From: Bacteroidia bacterium
Lineage (GTDB): Bacteria; Bacteroidota; Bacteroidia; JADZBD01
Direction of reading: 5' to 3'
Assembly: GCA_020852255.1 (NCBI GenBank)
Contig: JADZBD010000007.1
Coordinates: forward strand, 62,001 to 126,000
DNA: 64,000 nucleotides
The notes under the pieces were generated by a model. That model was not told the origin of the DNA, did not search any database, and worked only from the letters and a program-made list of their open reading frames with translations. Both the position numbers and the translations under genes were made by a program. Positions 1 through 9,130 of the stretch are shown piece by piece (position 1 is the stretch's first letter; each line of letters starts with the position of its first letter).

Positions 1-633
1 TGTCACCTTGAGCCCGTAGGTATCAAACCGGTTGCCCACCTTAGATTGTACCAGATCGGAAAGTTCATTAACGCTTCCGGCAATTTTTTCGATGGGAATA
101 CCGCTCTCACCAAGGGCATCGGTGATCTCCCGAACTACCCAGGTGCGTAATTGTTCCTGGATCTTTGCAGTGTCAAAATCCGGATTCGTGCCAGCAATTT
201 CACGGAAAAACTTTGGCCCGTCGTCTACTTTCATTGAATAATTACCGAACGCGCGGAATTCCACGAAGCCAAAGCGCTGATCCTCCAGAGTAATCGGGTT
301 TTTAGTTCCCCATTTTAAATTTGGAAAATTCTTCTTGCTCACAAAGTAGACATCCGCCTTGAACGGAGAGTTGAAACCATATTTCCATCCCCGCAACGTG
401 GTCATGATGGGCATGTTCTGTGTGGTGAGAGTGTGCATCCCCGGTTCAAACACGTCGGCGATCTTCCCTTCATTCAGAAATAATGCCACCTGCGATTCAC
501 GTACCGTCAGTTTCGCCCCCATTTTGATCTCGTCCTGGTAACGGGGAAATTTCCAGATCATCGTATCCTGAGTGTTGTCAACCCATTCGATGATGTCAAT
601 AAATTCACCTTTAATTTTGTCAAAGAGTCCCAT
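1..633 (-). CDS. SPFH/Band-7 domain protein, C-terminus beyond window
   Basis: Only the first 211 residues are present; the frame is open to the left edge. The ATG at 631-633 gives MGLFDKIKGEFIDIIEW, then a segment with VRESQVALFLNEGKIADVF and a later LEDQRFGFVEFRAFGNYSM stretch. This is the pattern of the YdjI-type SPFH proteins (virion-core-protein-like), usually 300-400 residues with a zinc ribbon or glycine-rich tail that is not visible here. SPFH proteins scaffold membrane or protein assemblies; the substrate of this subfamily is unknown. It is transcribed divergently from the flavoprotein gene at 747 across a 113-base gap. The family call is good, the cellular role is not known. Confidence 0.8.
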   Translation of the reverse strand, partial: MGLFDKIKGEFIDIIEWVDNTQDTMIWKFPRYQDEIKMGAKLTVRESQVALFLNEGKIADVFEPGMHTLTTQNMPIMTTLRGWKYGFNSPFKADVYFVSKKNFPNLKWGTKNPITLEDQRFGFVEFRAFGNYSMKVDDGPKFFREIAGTNPDFDTAKIQEQLRTWVVREITDALGESGIPIEKIAGSVNELSDLVQSKVGNRFDTYGLKVT

Positions 634-746
634 GCCTAGGTTTTTAGTTTTTCCGGCCCTGAAGTTACACCTTGTGCCACTGAAAACCTACGTTTATACC
701 TTGAAATCTGTCTACGGAGCTAGTTTTTTTTACGGAATATTGCAGC

Positions 747-1967
747 ATGGATAAACGCCGCATTGCAGTTGTAGGAGGAGGTGCAGCTGGCTTTTTCGGA
801 GCATTGCAGATAATTGAAAATGAGCCGAATATAGAGGTAACGATTTATGAAGCAGGTCAGCGGCTTCTCAATAAGGTCCGGGTCAGCGGAGGGGGTAGAT
901 GCAATGTAACCCACCAGTGTACGGACCCTTCTCTTCTGGTCGACTATTATCCGAGAGGAAACAAGGAATTACGGCAGGTTTTTTCAAGATTCTGCGTCGA
1001 GGACCTGGTGAACTGGTTCGAAAAAAAGGGAGTGCGCCTTCACACAGAGCCTGACGGCAGAATGTTTCCGGCTACCAACCAGTCTCAAACCATTGTCAAT
1101 TTTTTTCTCGATGCGGCCGGGAAGTCGGGAATCCGGGTGCGGAGGGAATTTAAAGTGGTGCGCATCGGGAAGGAGAATGGAATGTTCCAAATTTACTCAC
1201 AGGGAGGAGAAGTGGAAAATGCAGATAGGGTTTTATTCACAACGGGGGGCAACACCACGCCGGCACATTTTGATGTCCTGCGAAATCTTGGGGTGAGCAT
1301 AGTGGAGCCCGTACCGTCATTGTTTACATTTAATATTCCGGATCGGGGCTTGAATAGCCTAATGGGCGTTACGGTTCCGGAAGCAATCATTTCTCTGCCT
1401 GAACCGGGATTGGAAGCCGCCGGCCCACTGCTTGTTACTCATTGGGGTCTGTCAGGTCCGGCGGTACTGAAGCTATCCGCCTCCGCCGCCCGCATCCTGA
1501 GTGCCTGTAACTATCGCTGTTCGGTTCACGTTCGCTGGACGGATAGCATATTGCTCGAGGAGCGAATAGCTTCAGGGGCGGGAACTCAGATGAAGAATAT
1601 TATTACCGGTCTGCCTTCCCGGTTGTGGGAGTACCTTCTGAAGCGGACTGCGATAGACCCTTTAAAACGGGCTGCTGATTTAAGTAAGGCAGACAAAAGT
1701 GTGCTGCGAAATGTCATAGAAAGGGATGAATACATGATGGAAGGAAAGACCACATTTAGGGAAGAATTTGTTACCTGCGGAGGGGTCTCATTGAAAGAGG
1801 TAAATATGAAAACAATGGAAAGCCGCCAGGTGCCCGGGCTATTCTTCGCCGGGGAGGTACTGGATATTGACGGGTTTACCGGAGGGTTTAATTTCCAGGC
1901 GGCCTGGAGTACAGCCTATGTAGCCGCTATGGGTGTTATTAGCTCAAAATCAGTAAATTTGCCCTGA
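747..1967 (+). CDS. BaiN/HI0933-family FAD-dependent oxidoreductase
   Basis: A 406-residue flavoprotein of the HI0933/BaiN (YhiN) family, also called aminoacetone oxidase-type. It opens with an FAD-binding Rossmann motif (GGGAAG, residues 10-15), has the family signature SGGGRCN (47-53), and near the C-terminus a second FAD contact, AGEVLDIDGFTGGFNFQ (about 367-383). Length is normal for the family. Substrates of most members are unknown; BaiN itself was proposed to act on bile-acid intermediates, which should not be transferred here. The start codon follows GCAGC directly, with the weak box GAATATTG at 735-742. The PorE-like gene begins 14 bases after its stop, so the two may share a transcript. 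Confidence 0.88.
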   Translation: MDKRRIAVVGGGAAGFFGALQIIENEPNIEVTIYEAGQRLLNKVRVSGGGRCNVTHQCTDPSLLVDYYPRGNKELRQVFSRFCVEDLVNWFEKKGVRLHTEPDGRMFPATNQSQTIVNFFLDAAGKSGIRVRREFKVVRIGKENGMFQIYSQGGEVENADRVLFTTGGNTTPAHFDVLRNLGVSIVEPVPSLFTFNIPDRGLNSLMGVTVPEAIISLPEPGLEAAGPLLVTHWGLSGPAVLKLSASAARILSACNYRCSVHVRWTDSILLEERIASGAGTQMKNIITGLPSRLWEYLLKRTAIDPLKRAADLSKADKSVLRNVIERDEYMMEGKTTFREEFVTCGGVSLKEVNMKTMESRQVPGLFFAGEVLDIDGFTGGFNFQAAWSTAYVAAMGVISSKSVNLP

Positions 1968-1981
1968 TCAAAAACATTCAC

Positions 1982-3967
1982 ATGACCAGGAAAATTATTT
2001 TCTTGATGCTCGTTTCCCTGTTCCTCACCCCGGCTCTGGTGCAGGCACAGAAAAAGGGCTTCCTGAAAACGGCTTCAGATAAGCGCGATTTTGACGAAGC
2101 GGAGTTGCTTTTCATGAACGGTGATTATGATAATGCGCTCAAGACCTACGAAAAAATGGAGCGGAATTACCCCAACGAACCCTATTTGATCTATAAGGTA
2201 GGGTGTTGCAATGTTTTTGTCGACGGAGGATTTACAAAGGCCATCGAAAACCTGAGCAAACTGGACCGAAAGAAATTCAGAAAAACGGACCTGCTCTATT
2301 ATCTGGGAAGGGCCTATCATCTTGATTACCGCTTTGAGGAGGCGATAGCACTCTTGAATGAATACAGGCAGAGTAAATGGGCCTCGGCTAAGTTGAAGTT
2401 GGATGCTGAACGTGTTATTAAATATTGCCAGAACGGGATAGAGTTGATGAAGAATCCAGGGAAGGCAACGGTAAAAAACTTGGAAGGACCATTGAATACA
2501 TCCGGCAGCGAGTATGTGCCGGTGCTTAATATGGAGGAGAACATCATGTATTTTACCTACCGGGGAGAAAAATCCGTAGGTGGCAAGCAGGTGGTGCCGG
2601 ATGTTCCTGACGAAAACGGAGATTATTTCGAGGACATTTTTACCTCCCGCAAAACAGCTGACGGATGGACAAGCCCTGAACCTTTGTCCGATTCTGTAAA
2701 TACCACAGGTCACGATGCAAATATTTCGCTCTCAGCAGACGGACTGAAACTTTTTATGTTCATGAATCCTTCCCATGATCCCGGACAGATCGCTTACACA
2801 TTTAAGGACTCTACAGGATGGATCCGTCCCCGCTTGTTGAAGGGTGATATTGAGAGCGGCGCCTGGGAAGGAAGTGTGTGTCTTTCTTTTGACGAAAAAA
2901 TGCTATTCTTTGCTTCCGAACGCAGCGGAGGCGAAGGTAAAAAGGATATCTATATCGCTTTCAAGGATGCCGGCGATAAATGGAATAAAGTAAAAGGCCT
3001 GGGAAAAACTATTAATACGGAAGCAGATGAAGATGCGCCATTTCTTCATCCGAACGGACTTTTCCTCATATTCGCTTCCAACGGAAGAAACAGCATGGGC
3101 GGATATGATCTTTTTTATTCCGAGATGACTGCGGACAGCAACTGGTCAGAGCCTGTAAACCTTGGCTATCCCATCAATACTCCTGGAGATGATATTTACT
3201 TTCATCTTTCCCTTAGCGGAAAACGCGGCTATTACTCGTCCGACCGTAAGGGCGGATATGGTAAACAGGATCTCTACCTGATTGAGAACCCCTTTGATAA
3301 GAAATTTGCTGTACAGGTGGTGCAAGGTGTGGTAACTGTGGATGATCTTCCGGCGCAGGTAGAAGTTCTGGTGTATAATTCCAGCACAGGCGCTTTGGTG
3401 AAAACACTGCTCTCCGATCCCACCACCGGCCGGTATTTCATTTACCTACCCCGCGGTGCTAAATATGAGGTGAAGTTCAAGTACAAGGATCTGATCTCCG
3501 ACAAGAATTATCTGAATACGATAGAAATCCAGGATTACACGGAAACCAATTGGCCAATCAAACTGTACACGGAGGAATACCGGAAGAGAATGCTTCAAAA
3601 GCAGGACAGCATAATGACGGTTTCTGATACGATTGTGGAAAAGACACTGAACTTCCAGGAGGTGCTCATTCTGTATGGCGACAAAAGTGCTGAAGGACTG
3701 GTATTCAAGGTTCAGGTAGGAGCCTTCAGTAATGCAAAGAATTTCGACAAAAAGCAGGCTTCCAGGCTCGGCAAGGTGGAGAATACGGTGCTGTCCGACG
3801 GAATTACCCGTTTCACTGTGGGTACCTTCAATACGCTGAACAAAGCACAAAATTTTAAAAGCAAAGCGGTAAAGGCAGGCATAGACGATGCCTTTATTAC
3901 GGCTATTTATAAAGGAGAAAGAGTCTACCTGAAGCAGATTGTGCATCTGCTTTCCGGTCAGAAGTAA
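1982..3967 (+). CDS. PorE-like periplasmic protein: TPR, PD40 propeller, regulatory-like fold, SPOR domain
   Basis: A 661-residue exported protein. Signal peptide at residues 1-23, ending ALVQAQ. Next come TPR-like helices (about 30-150), then WD40/PD40 propeller repeats (about 165-440; recurring blades such as LSLSGKRGYYSSDRKGGYG), a carboxypeptidase-regulatory-like beta-sandwich (about 445-530, containing GVVTVDDLPAQVEVLVYN), and a C-terminal SPOR domain (about 575-650, opening FKVQVGAFSNAKNF). The first three modules and their order match PorE, the T9SS protein that ties the secretion ring to peptidoglycan. PorE ends in OmpA_C; here a SPOR module, which binds denuded glycan strands, takes that position. 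A role in envelope anchoring is inferred. It may be a PorE paralogue rather than the secretion component itself. Confidence 0.75.
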   Translation: MTRKIIFLMLVSLFLTPALVQAQKKGFLKTASDKRDFDEAELLFMNGDYDNALKTYEKMERNYPNEPYLIYKVGCCNVFVDGGFTKAIENLSKLDRKKFRKTDLLYYLGRAYHLDYRFEEAIALLNEYRQSKWASAKLKLDAERVIKYCQNGIELMKNPGKATVKNLEGPLNTSGSEYVPVLNMEENIMYFTYRGEKSVGGKQVVPDVPDENGDYFEDIFTSRKTADGWTSPEPLSDSVNTTGHDANISLSADGLKLFMFMNPSHDPGQIAYTFKDSTGWIRPRLLKGDIESGAWEGSVCLSFDEKMLFFASERSGGEGKKDIYIAFKDAGDKWNKVKGLGKTINTEADEDAPFLHPNGLFLIFASNGRNSMGGYDLFYSEMTADSNWSEPVNLGYPINTPGDDIYFHLSLSGKRGYYSSDRKGGYGKQDLYLIENPFDKKFAVQVVQGVVTVDDLPAQVEVLVYNSSTGALVKTLLSDPTTGRYFIYLPRGAKYEVKFKYKDLISDKNYLNTIEIQDYTETNWPIKLYTEEYRKRMLQKQDSIMTVSDTIVEKTLNFQEVLILYGDKSAEGLVFKVQVGAFSNAKNFDKKQASRLGKVENTVLSDGITRFTVGTFNTLNKAQNFKSKAVKAGIDDAFITAIYKGERVYLKQIVHLLSGQK

Positions 3968-3981
3968 CGAGAAGGTCTGTG

Positions 3982-5124
3982 ATGAAAGTGTATTTCGACA
4001 ACGCAGCAACCACTCCCATGGATCCGGAAGTGGTAGAAGCCATGATCCCGTTTATGAAGGAGCATTTCGGGAATCCTTCTTCCATTCACAGCTTCGGAAG
4101 ACAAACACGGGCTGCCATTGAAAACGCCAGAAAAACCGTGGCCAGATTTCTTCACGTTTCCCCGGGAGAAATCTTTTTTACTTCCGGTGGTACGGAATCC
4201 AACAACATGGCCATTCAGTGTGCAGTTCGCGACCTGGGCGTGGATACCATTATTACTTCTCCGATCGAGCATCATGCGGTACTCCATACTATTGAAGTGC
4301 TTGTGGAAGAAGGAAAAGTGCGCGTTAAAATGCTGCGCCTCGACCCGAAAGGATTTATCGATCTCGCCCACCTGGAGGAGTTGCTGAAAGAAGGAGGAAA
4401 GATACTGGTCTCCCTTATGCATGCCAACAACGAGATCGGAAATTTGCTGCCCCTGAAGAAAGTTTCAGAGCTGTGCAGCAAGTTTGAGGCATTCTTTCAT
4501 ACTGATACGGTGCAGACCATGGGTCATTATACCTTTAACCTGAATGAGGTACCAGTTGATTTCCTGAGCTGTGCCGCCCATAAATTTCACGGCCCCAAGG
4601 GAGTCGGATTCATTTATATCAACAGCCGGATAAAAGTTCATCCTTTTATTCACGGCGGGTCTCAGGAACGAAATATGCGGGGGGGCACAGAAAATCTTAC
4701 AGGAATAATTGGCCTGGCCAAAGCAATGGAAGTGGCATATGGTCATCTTAATGAGCACCAGGCTCATGTGCAGGAACTCAAATCCTATATGATCCTGAAA
4801 CTGAAGGAACAGATTCCTGGTGTGAATTTCAACGGTGATCCGGAAGGCTCCTCTCTTTATACGGTACTGAATGTGCAGTTACCTTCTACCCCTAATGCTG
4901 AAATGCTGATTTTTAATCTGGATATTGCCGGCGTGGCCTGTTCGGGAGGAAGTGCATGCACTTCCGGAAGCAACGTGGGCTCACATGTACTGCGTGGGAT
5001 TCATTCGGATATGAACAGACCCTCGATTCGTTTCTCTTTCTCAAAATTTAATACCAGGGACGAGGTAGACTACGTCGTGGAAAAGCTCAGAAAGTCTCTT
5101 GGTGTGCCGGTAGAATCCCGTTAA
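3982..5124 (+). CDS. Cysteine desulfurase, IscS/NifS family
   Basis: A PLP enzyme of 380 residues that moves sulfur from L-cysteine to a carrier cysteine for Fe-S cluster, thiamine or tRNA thiolation pathways. Visible motifs are the N-terminal YFDNAATTPMDP, the TSGGTESNN cofactor loop, the EHH segment, the PLP lysine in CAAHKFHGPKG (K201) and the catalytic cysteine in SGGSACTSGS (C326). A GTG lies directly before the ATG at 3982; the ATG gives the normal family N-terminus and was chosen. No IscU, SufE or other Fe-S gene is adjacent, so its dedicated partner cannot be read from context. Its stop overlaps that of the convergent hydrolase gene within the sequence TTAA. Confidence 0.93.
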   Translation: MKVYFDNAATTPMDPEVVEAMIPFMKEHFGNPSSIHSFGRQTRAAIENARKTVARFLHVSPGEIFFTSGGTESNNMAIQCAVRDLGVDTIITSPIEHHAVLHTIEVLVEEGKVRVKMLRLDPKGFIDLAHLEELLKEGGKILVSLMHANNEIGNLLPLKKVSELCSKFEAFFHTDTVQTMGHYTFNLNEVPVDFLSCAAHKFHGPKGVGFIYINSRIKVHPFIHGGSQERNMRGGTENLTGIIGLAKAMEVAYGHLNEHQAHVQELKSYMILKLKEQIPGVNFNGDPEGSSLYTVLNVQLPSTPNAEMLIFNLDIAGVACSGGSACTSGSNVGSHVLRGIHSDMNRPSIRFSFSKFNTRDEVDYVVEKLRKSLGVPVESR

Positions 5125-7007
5125 CGAATCACAATTAGTTTTTCTGTCTGCCCCCACGTTGTCCGTACACTATATATTCCGGCAGGAAGTCCGGTGAGAT
5201 CAATCCGTACATCACCGGCAGCAGCACACAATTGCTCCAGTACGATACGTCCTGTGCCGTCCATGATCTGAACAGTTCCTTTCTGACTGCAAGAGCTAAC
5301 AATTAGATAATCGCTGGCCGGATTTGGAAAGATAAAAAGAGGCGCGATGACATTTTCAGCAGAGCCTCCGTTGAAATCAACCAGCGGAAGCGTGATGTAT
5401 GAATAATCAGTGCTGTTCATATAGATGCTGTTGCTCGCAATAAGAGGATTTACCAGCGTATCGAGACTCGGACCCGGATACATGGCACCTCCTGTATTCA
5501 TATTTCTGTTGAACCGGGGATAGTTCGAGGAAGTAATGTCTACACGGATCTTATGCCCGGCAAGGAAGGTAATCGCCGTATGGGGCAGATCAACAAGGAT
5601 GTCGTAGATGGTACCCGGATTCATTACCGCGGTGTCAGCAGCCATGTACCCGTTCCGAAATCTCATGCGGAATATGCCATCGTGAATAAGCATGCTCCTT
5701 CCGTCTGGATATACATCCGTCAGGCGAACCGAAAAATCAGTATCTAGCCGGTCCGACGATACTTTCATCCGGACTTGTGGTTTTCCTTTCAGGATCACAT
5801 CTGCACCAAGGGGTGCTGTGGTAAAAGTGAGAATGTCGCTCCTGGATTCAACCAGCGGAACCTGATCAAACGGGCCCTGATCAAGATCCGCGCGAAGGGT
5901 AGTACCGCCAATGGTGGGAGAAGGATCGGTAGGGTCATACAAAAAAGAGGCATCACCCGTTGCGCTAACAGGAGAGATATTATCCAGGCCACCGCCCGGA
6001 TGAAAATACAGATTGATATTATTCATTCCGGTGGGAGGCCAGGTCGTTGAAGAATTCCAGACATTACTTCCCATCTGGTAATACTGAATAAAGGGAGTGC
6101 TGTTCCAATTGTTGGGAATGGCGCGCAGGTGATAATCGTAAAACAACAGAGCCAGTGAGTCATTCCACCAGGCTGCATTGGGATAAGACAATTGCCCCTG
6201 GTTCGGACTTCCTACCTGTGCGGGTCCGTATCCGCCGTGTACCCAGGGTCCCATCAGCAGACGATGCTGGTTCTGTACGTTTGCAGGAGAGTTACTGCGG
6301 ATTCCGTTAAAAAAATCAATCATTACATCAATGGTATGATCATACCATCCGCCGATCATAAACGTCGGAATCCGTATACTGTCAGGGTAGAAATTCGTCA
6401 TCTCGGATACCTGCCAGAGTATATTGTATACCGGATTTGCCAGCAGTGTCGCTGACATTCCAAAGCCCAGACCATCCAGTTGTTCAACATACTCTGTTCG
6501 AATGGATCCTCCGGGAAAATACTCGAGATAACTGTATTGCGGTCCGGCCACGAGCGGAACCATACAGTCAAGGGAGGGAGGATTTTTCTTCGCAGTCATA
6601 AACTGGACCCTCCCTAATGCGGAAGGACCCCAGGTACCTATTTTTCCGTTGCACCAGGCACGGGTGTTCACCCATTCGATCACGTCATAACCATCGTTGC
6701 CGCGGGCAGGACAGTTCAGGTAATAGGCCGCCTGCGAGCCGTAGAAACCCCGCCAGTCAACGATTACGAATGCGTAATTGCTGTTGTTCAGGTTCATTCC
6801 AACACCAAGTGGAAGTCCGATGACCTGGTAGGCCAAACGGTTATAAGGAGTCTGAATAACAATCACCGGTCCACTGGTCCAACCGGAGGGAAGATAAATG
6901 CTGCAGGCGAGCTTACGGTTATCGGCCGTGGGAACAGAATCAAAAATGGGGCTAAGCTGGGCAGTGAGGGAACCGCCCAACAATAATAAAAACAAGAGTG
7001 ATCTCAT
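5121..7007 (-). CDS. CocE/NonD-family serine hydrolase with T9SS type A sorting domain
   Basis: A secreted hydrolase of about 628 residues. The chosen ATG at 7007 gives a clean signal peptide, MRSLLFLLLLGGSLTAQ; a TTG/ATG nine codons upstream would spoil it. The S15/CocE fold shows a nucleophile elbow GPSALG (preceded by GTW), the acid in GGWYDHTID and the histidine in GPWVHGGYG, so the triad is intact. The jelly-roll C-terminal half is followed by about 75 residues of Por secretion type A domain (FIFPNPASDYLIV, then GLPAGIYSVRT). The protein is therefore predicted to be exported through T9SS and held at the surface or released. Relatives are acyl esterases and X-Pro peptidases; the substrate is not known. 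The gene lies 40 bases downstream of the M13 peptidase gene, in the same direction. Confidence 0.88.
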   Translation of the reverse strand: MRSLLFLLLLGGSLTAQLSPIFDSVPTADNRKLACSIYLPSGWTSGPVIVIQTPYNRLAYQVIGLPLGVGMNLNNSNYAFVIVDWRGFYGSQAAYYLNCPARGNDGYDVIEWVNTRAWCNGKIGTWGPSALGRVQFMTAKKNPPSLDCMVPLVAGPQYSYLEYFPGGSIRTEYVEQLDGLGFGMSATLLANPVYNILWQVSEMTNFYPDSIRIPTFMIGGWYDHTIDVMIDFFNGIRSNSPANVQNQHRLLMGPWVHGGYGPAQVGSPNQGQLSYPNAAWWNDSLALLFYDYHLRAIPNNWNSTPFIQYYQMGSNVWNSSTTWPPTGMNNINLYFHPGGGLDNISPVSATGDASFLYDPTDPSPTIGGTTLRADLDQGPFDQVPLVESRSDILTFTTAPLGADVILKGKPQVRMKVSSDRLDTDFSVRLTDVYPDGRSMLIHDGIFRMRFRNGYMAADTAVMNPGTIYDILVDLPHTAITFLAGHKIRVDITSSNYPRFNRNMNTGGAMYPGPSLDTLVNPLIASNSIYMNSTDYSYITLPLVDFNGGSAENVIAPLFIFPNPASDYLIVSSCSQKGTVQIMDGTGRIVLEQLCAAAGDVRIDLTGLPAGIYSVRTTWGQTEKLIVIR

Positions 7008-7047
7008 GACCATAAGACGCACGGTAGCGAACAAGGTTTAATGGTCC

Positions 7048-9084
7048 TTACCAAATCTCCGCCCTTTCGTCCGGTTTTCTATACATTCCATCTCCTTCTT
7101 TCACCCCGAAAGCATCATAGAACTCCGGCATGTTGCTGAGCGGACCATTCACACGGAAGCGTCCGGGAGCATGAACATCTGTGATCAGCCGTTGCTTAAG
7201 AGCAGCATCTCGATGTTTCACGCACCACACTTTTGCCCAGCCCATAAAAAAGCGCTGTTCAGGGGTAAATCCCTGCTTTTTCTGTTTGAGTTCCGGATGT
7301 TTTTCCAGGTACATTTTCATCGCATGATAGGCCATAGTGAGTCCGCCCAGATCCGCAATGTTCTCTCCCAGCGTCAGTTTTCCGTTTACGCGGAGAGTAT
7401 CCAGTGCAGTAAAACTGTCAAATTGTTTCACCACCTTGTCGGCCCGCAACTGAAACTGTTTATAATCTTCTTCTTTCCACCACATGGTAAAGTTACCCTG
7501 CGCATCAAACTGTGCTCCCTGATCGTCGAATCCATGCGTGAGTTCGTGTCCGATAACACCTCCCATGGCACCGAAGTTAATGGCCATATCCATCCCTGCA
7601 TCGAAGAAGGGATACTGCATAATCCCCGCCGGAAACACAATCTCGTTCATGCTCGGACTGTAGTAGGCATTGATGGTGGGAGTGGTCATGCCGAATTCTT
7701 TTCTGTTCACCGGTTTCCCCAGCTTGTTAAGGTTTCGCCGGAATTCAAAGTTGGCCGCGTTCAACATATTCCGGATATAATCCGTGGAGGAAACGGTCAC
7801 TTCCGAATAATCTTTCCATTGTTCAGGATAGCCCAGTTTCCGGATAATCGCATCCAGCTTAACCAGTGCAGCCTTTTTTGTTTCCTCACTCATCCATGTT
7901 CGGCTCTTAATGCGCTCCCTGTAAGCGGCAAAAAGATAGTCAACCATTTCATCTACTTTTTTCTTCGCATCCGGAGGAAAGTATTTATCCACAAACATTT
8001 TTCCCAGCGCATCGCCCAGTGAATGATCCACAGACTCCGCTACTCTTTTCCACCTCGGCTTTTGCTTTTTTACACCCTTCAGCGTTTGTTCATAGAATGC
8101 GAAATAGTGGTGCTCCATCAGATCCGTGGCATGATCTGCACAGGTATTCAGCAGGTTCCACCTGAGATAATTCTGCCAGTTCTCAAGATCGTAGTTTTCC
8201 AGCATGAAAGAAATCTGCTGCATGAAAGCAGGATTGTTGATTACGAGTTCTTTCTGGAAGGAGGGAAGACCCAGTGTACGGAAATAATCATCCCAGTTCA
8301 GTCCCGGACATAATTTTTTAAGACTATCAATACTCATCCGGTTGTACTGTCGTTGAATATCACGGCGTTCTACATTCGTCAGATGTTTTTTTGCCAGTTC
8401 CGTTTCAAAACTTATGATACGTCCAATGGTCTTGGAAAGATCTTTGTTCTTTATTCCCGCTTCCTGAAATAAATTCATCATGTATTCTGTGTATTTTTTC
8501 CGGATGCGGAGCGCATCTTCGTCCATGCGGGTGTAATAATCCCTGTCCGGCAGTCCGAGACCGGAATTATAAATGGCAGGAATCATCTCCGTCGAGGATT
8601 TCAGATCCTGATCTACATAGAAGAAGAACAGCCCGCTGATGCGGTTGCTGTGGAGCCGCCCGAGCACTTTCCCGACATCTTTGGTTGAGGTCATGGAAGC
8701 GATGAGGTCGAGTTCGGCTTTTAATGTTTCAATCCCTTTTTTATTTCTTCCGGATGAATCCATGCCCGAACGGTAGTAGTCCGCAACTTTCTGAACATCG
8801 GGACCTGCACCGGCTGCTTGTTGGGCTGCATTCGTGAGCAGTTGCCTAATCTTCGCACTGTTGCTCTCCCGAAGCTCTGCGAAGCTACCCCATACCGATT
8901 CCGTCTCCGGAATAGGCGTTTTCTTCAACCAGGTTCCGTTTGCATATTCAAAGAAATTGTCCGTTGGTTTTACATTCGTGTCTATGCCCTCCAGATCTAC
9001 TCCCTTTTCTTCCATTGCCCTGAATCCCAGAATTAGTCCGGCGGCTAATCCAATGGCAGCAAGAACGTTACGTTTGATTCGCAT
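7048..9084 (-). CDS. M13-family (neprilysin/PepO-like) zinc endopeptidase
   Basis: Zinc peptidase of 678 residues. The hallmark motifs are present: GHELTHGFDDQGAQFD (HExxH with the following arginine-binding region), the third zinc ligand in GENIADLGG, and the substrate-binding NAYYSP motif upstream. The N-terminal M13_N domain begins with DNFFEYANGTWLK. Starting at the ATG at 9084 gives MRIKRNVLAAIGLAAGLILG, a signal peptide or membrane anchor; the longer frame from 9117 would begin upstream of the exact TATCTTTG -7 box at 9104-9111, so it is less likely. Such enzymes cut short peptides in the periplasm or at the surface. It probably shares a transcript with the CocE-type hydrolase downstream. 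Confidence 0.92.
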   Translation of the reverse strand: MRIKRNVLAAIGLAAGLILGFRAMEEKGVDLEGIDTNVKPTDNFFEYANGTWLKKTPIPETESVWGSFAELRESNSAKIRQLLTNAAQQAAGAGPDVQKVADYYRSGMDSSGRNKKGIETLKAELDLIASMTSTKDVGKVLGRLHSNRISGLFFFYVDQDLKSSTEMIPAIYNSGLGLPDRDYYTRMDEDALRIRKKYTEYMMNLFQEAGIKNKDLSKTIGRIISFETELAKKHLTNVERRDIQRQYNRMSIDSLKKLCPGLNWDDYFRTLGLPSFQKELVINNPAFMQQISFMLENYDLENWQNYLRWNLLNTCADHATDLMEHHYFAFYEQTLKGVKKQKPRWKRVAESVDHSLGDALGKMFVDKYFPPDAKKKVDEMVDYLFAAYRERIKSRTWMSEETKKAALVKLDAIIRKLGYPEQWKDYSEVTVSSTDYIRNMLNAANFEFRRNLNKLGKPVNRKEFGMTTPTINAYYSPSMNEIVFPAGIMQYPFFDAGMDMAINFGAMGGVIGHELTHGFDDQGAQFDAQGNFTMWWKEEDYKQFQLRADKVVKQFDSFTALDTLRVNGKLTLGENIADLGGLTMAYHAMKMYLEKHPELKQKKQGFTPEQRFFMGWAKVWCVKHRDAALKQRLITDVHAPGRFRVNGPLSNMPEFYDAFGVKEGDGMYRKPDERAEIW

Positions 9085-9103
9085 AGGATATTTGGTGTTT
9101 AAC

Positions 9104-9111
9104 CAAAGATA
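9104..9111 (-). promoter_or_regulatory. -7 box TATCTTTG for the M13 peptidase gene
   Basis: Exact match on the minus strand to the Bacteroidota -7 consensus TAnnTTTG, ending 19 bases before the ATG at 9084. No convincing -33 TTG is seen. Confidence 0.6.
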
Positions 9112-9130
9112 TAACAATTATCGTGCAGCT

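Noticed and set aside
2075-2713. A 212-codon minus-strand frame inside the PorE-like gene
   Set aside because: Antisense to the TPR and propeller region, no motif, no start context.
3979-3981. GTG as the start of the cysteine desulfurase
   Set aside because: The ATG directly after it gives the usual family N-terminus.
7171-8022. A 283-codon open frame on the plus strand inside the M13 peptidase
   Set aside because: Shadow of the zinc-peptidase frame, with no recognisable domain; its end coincides with no promoter or start context.
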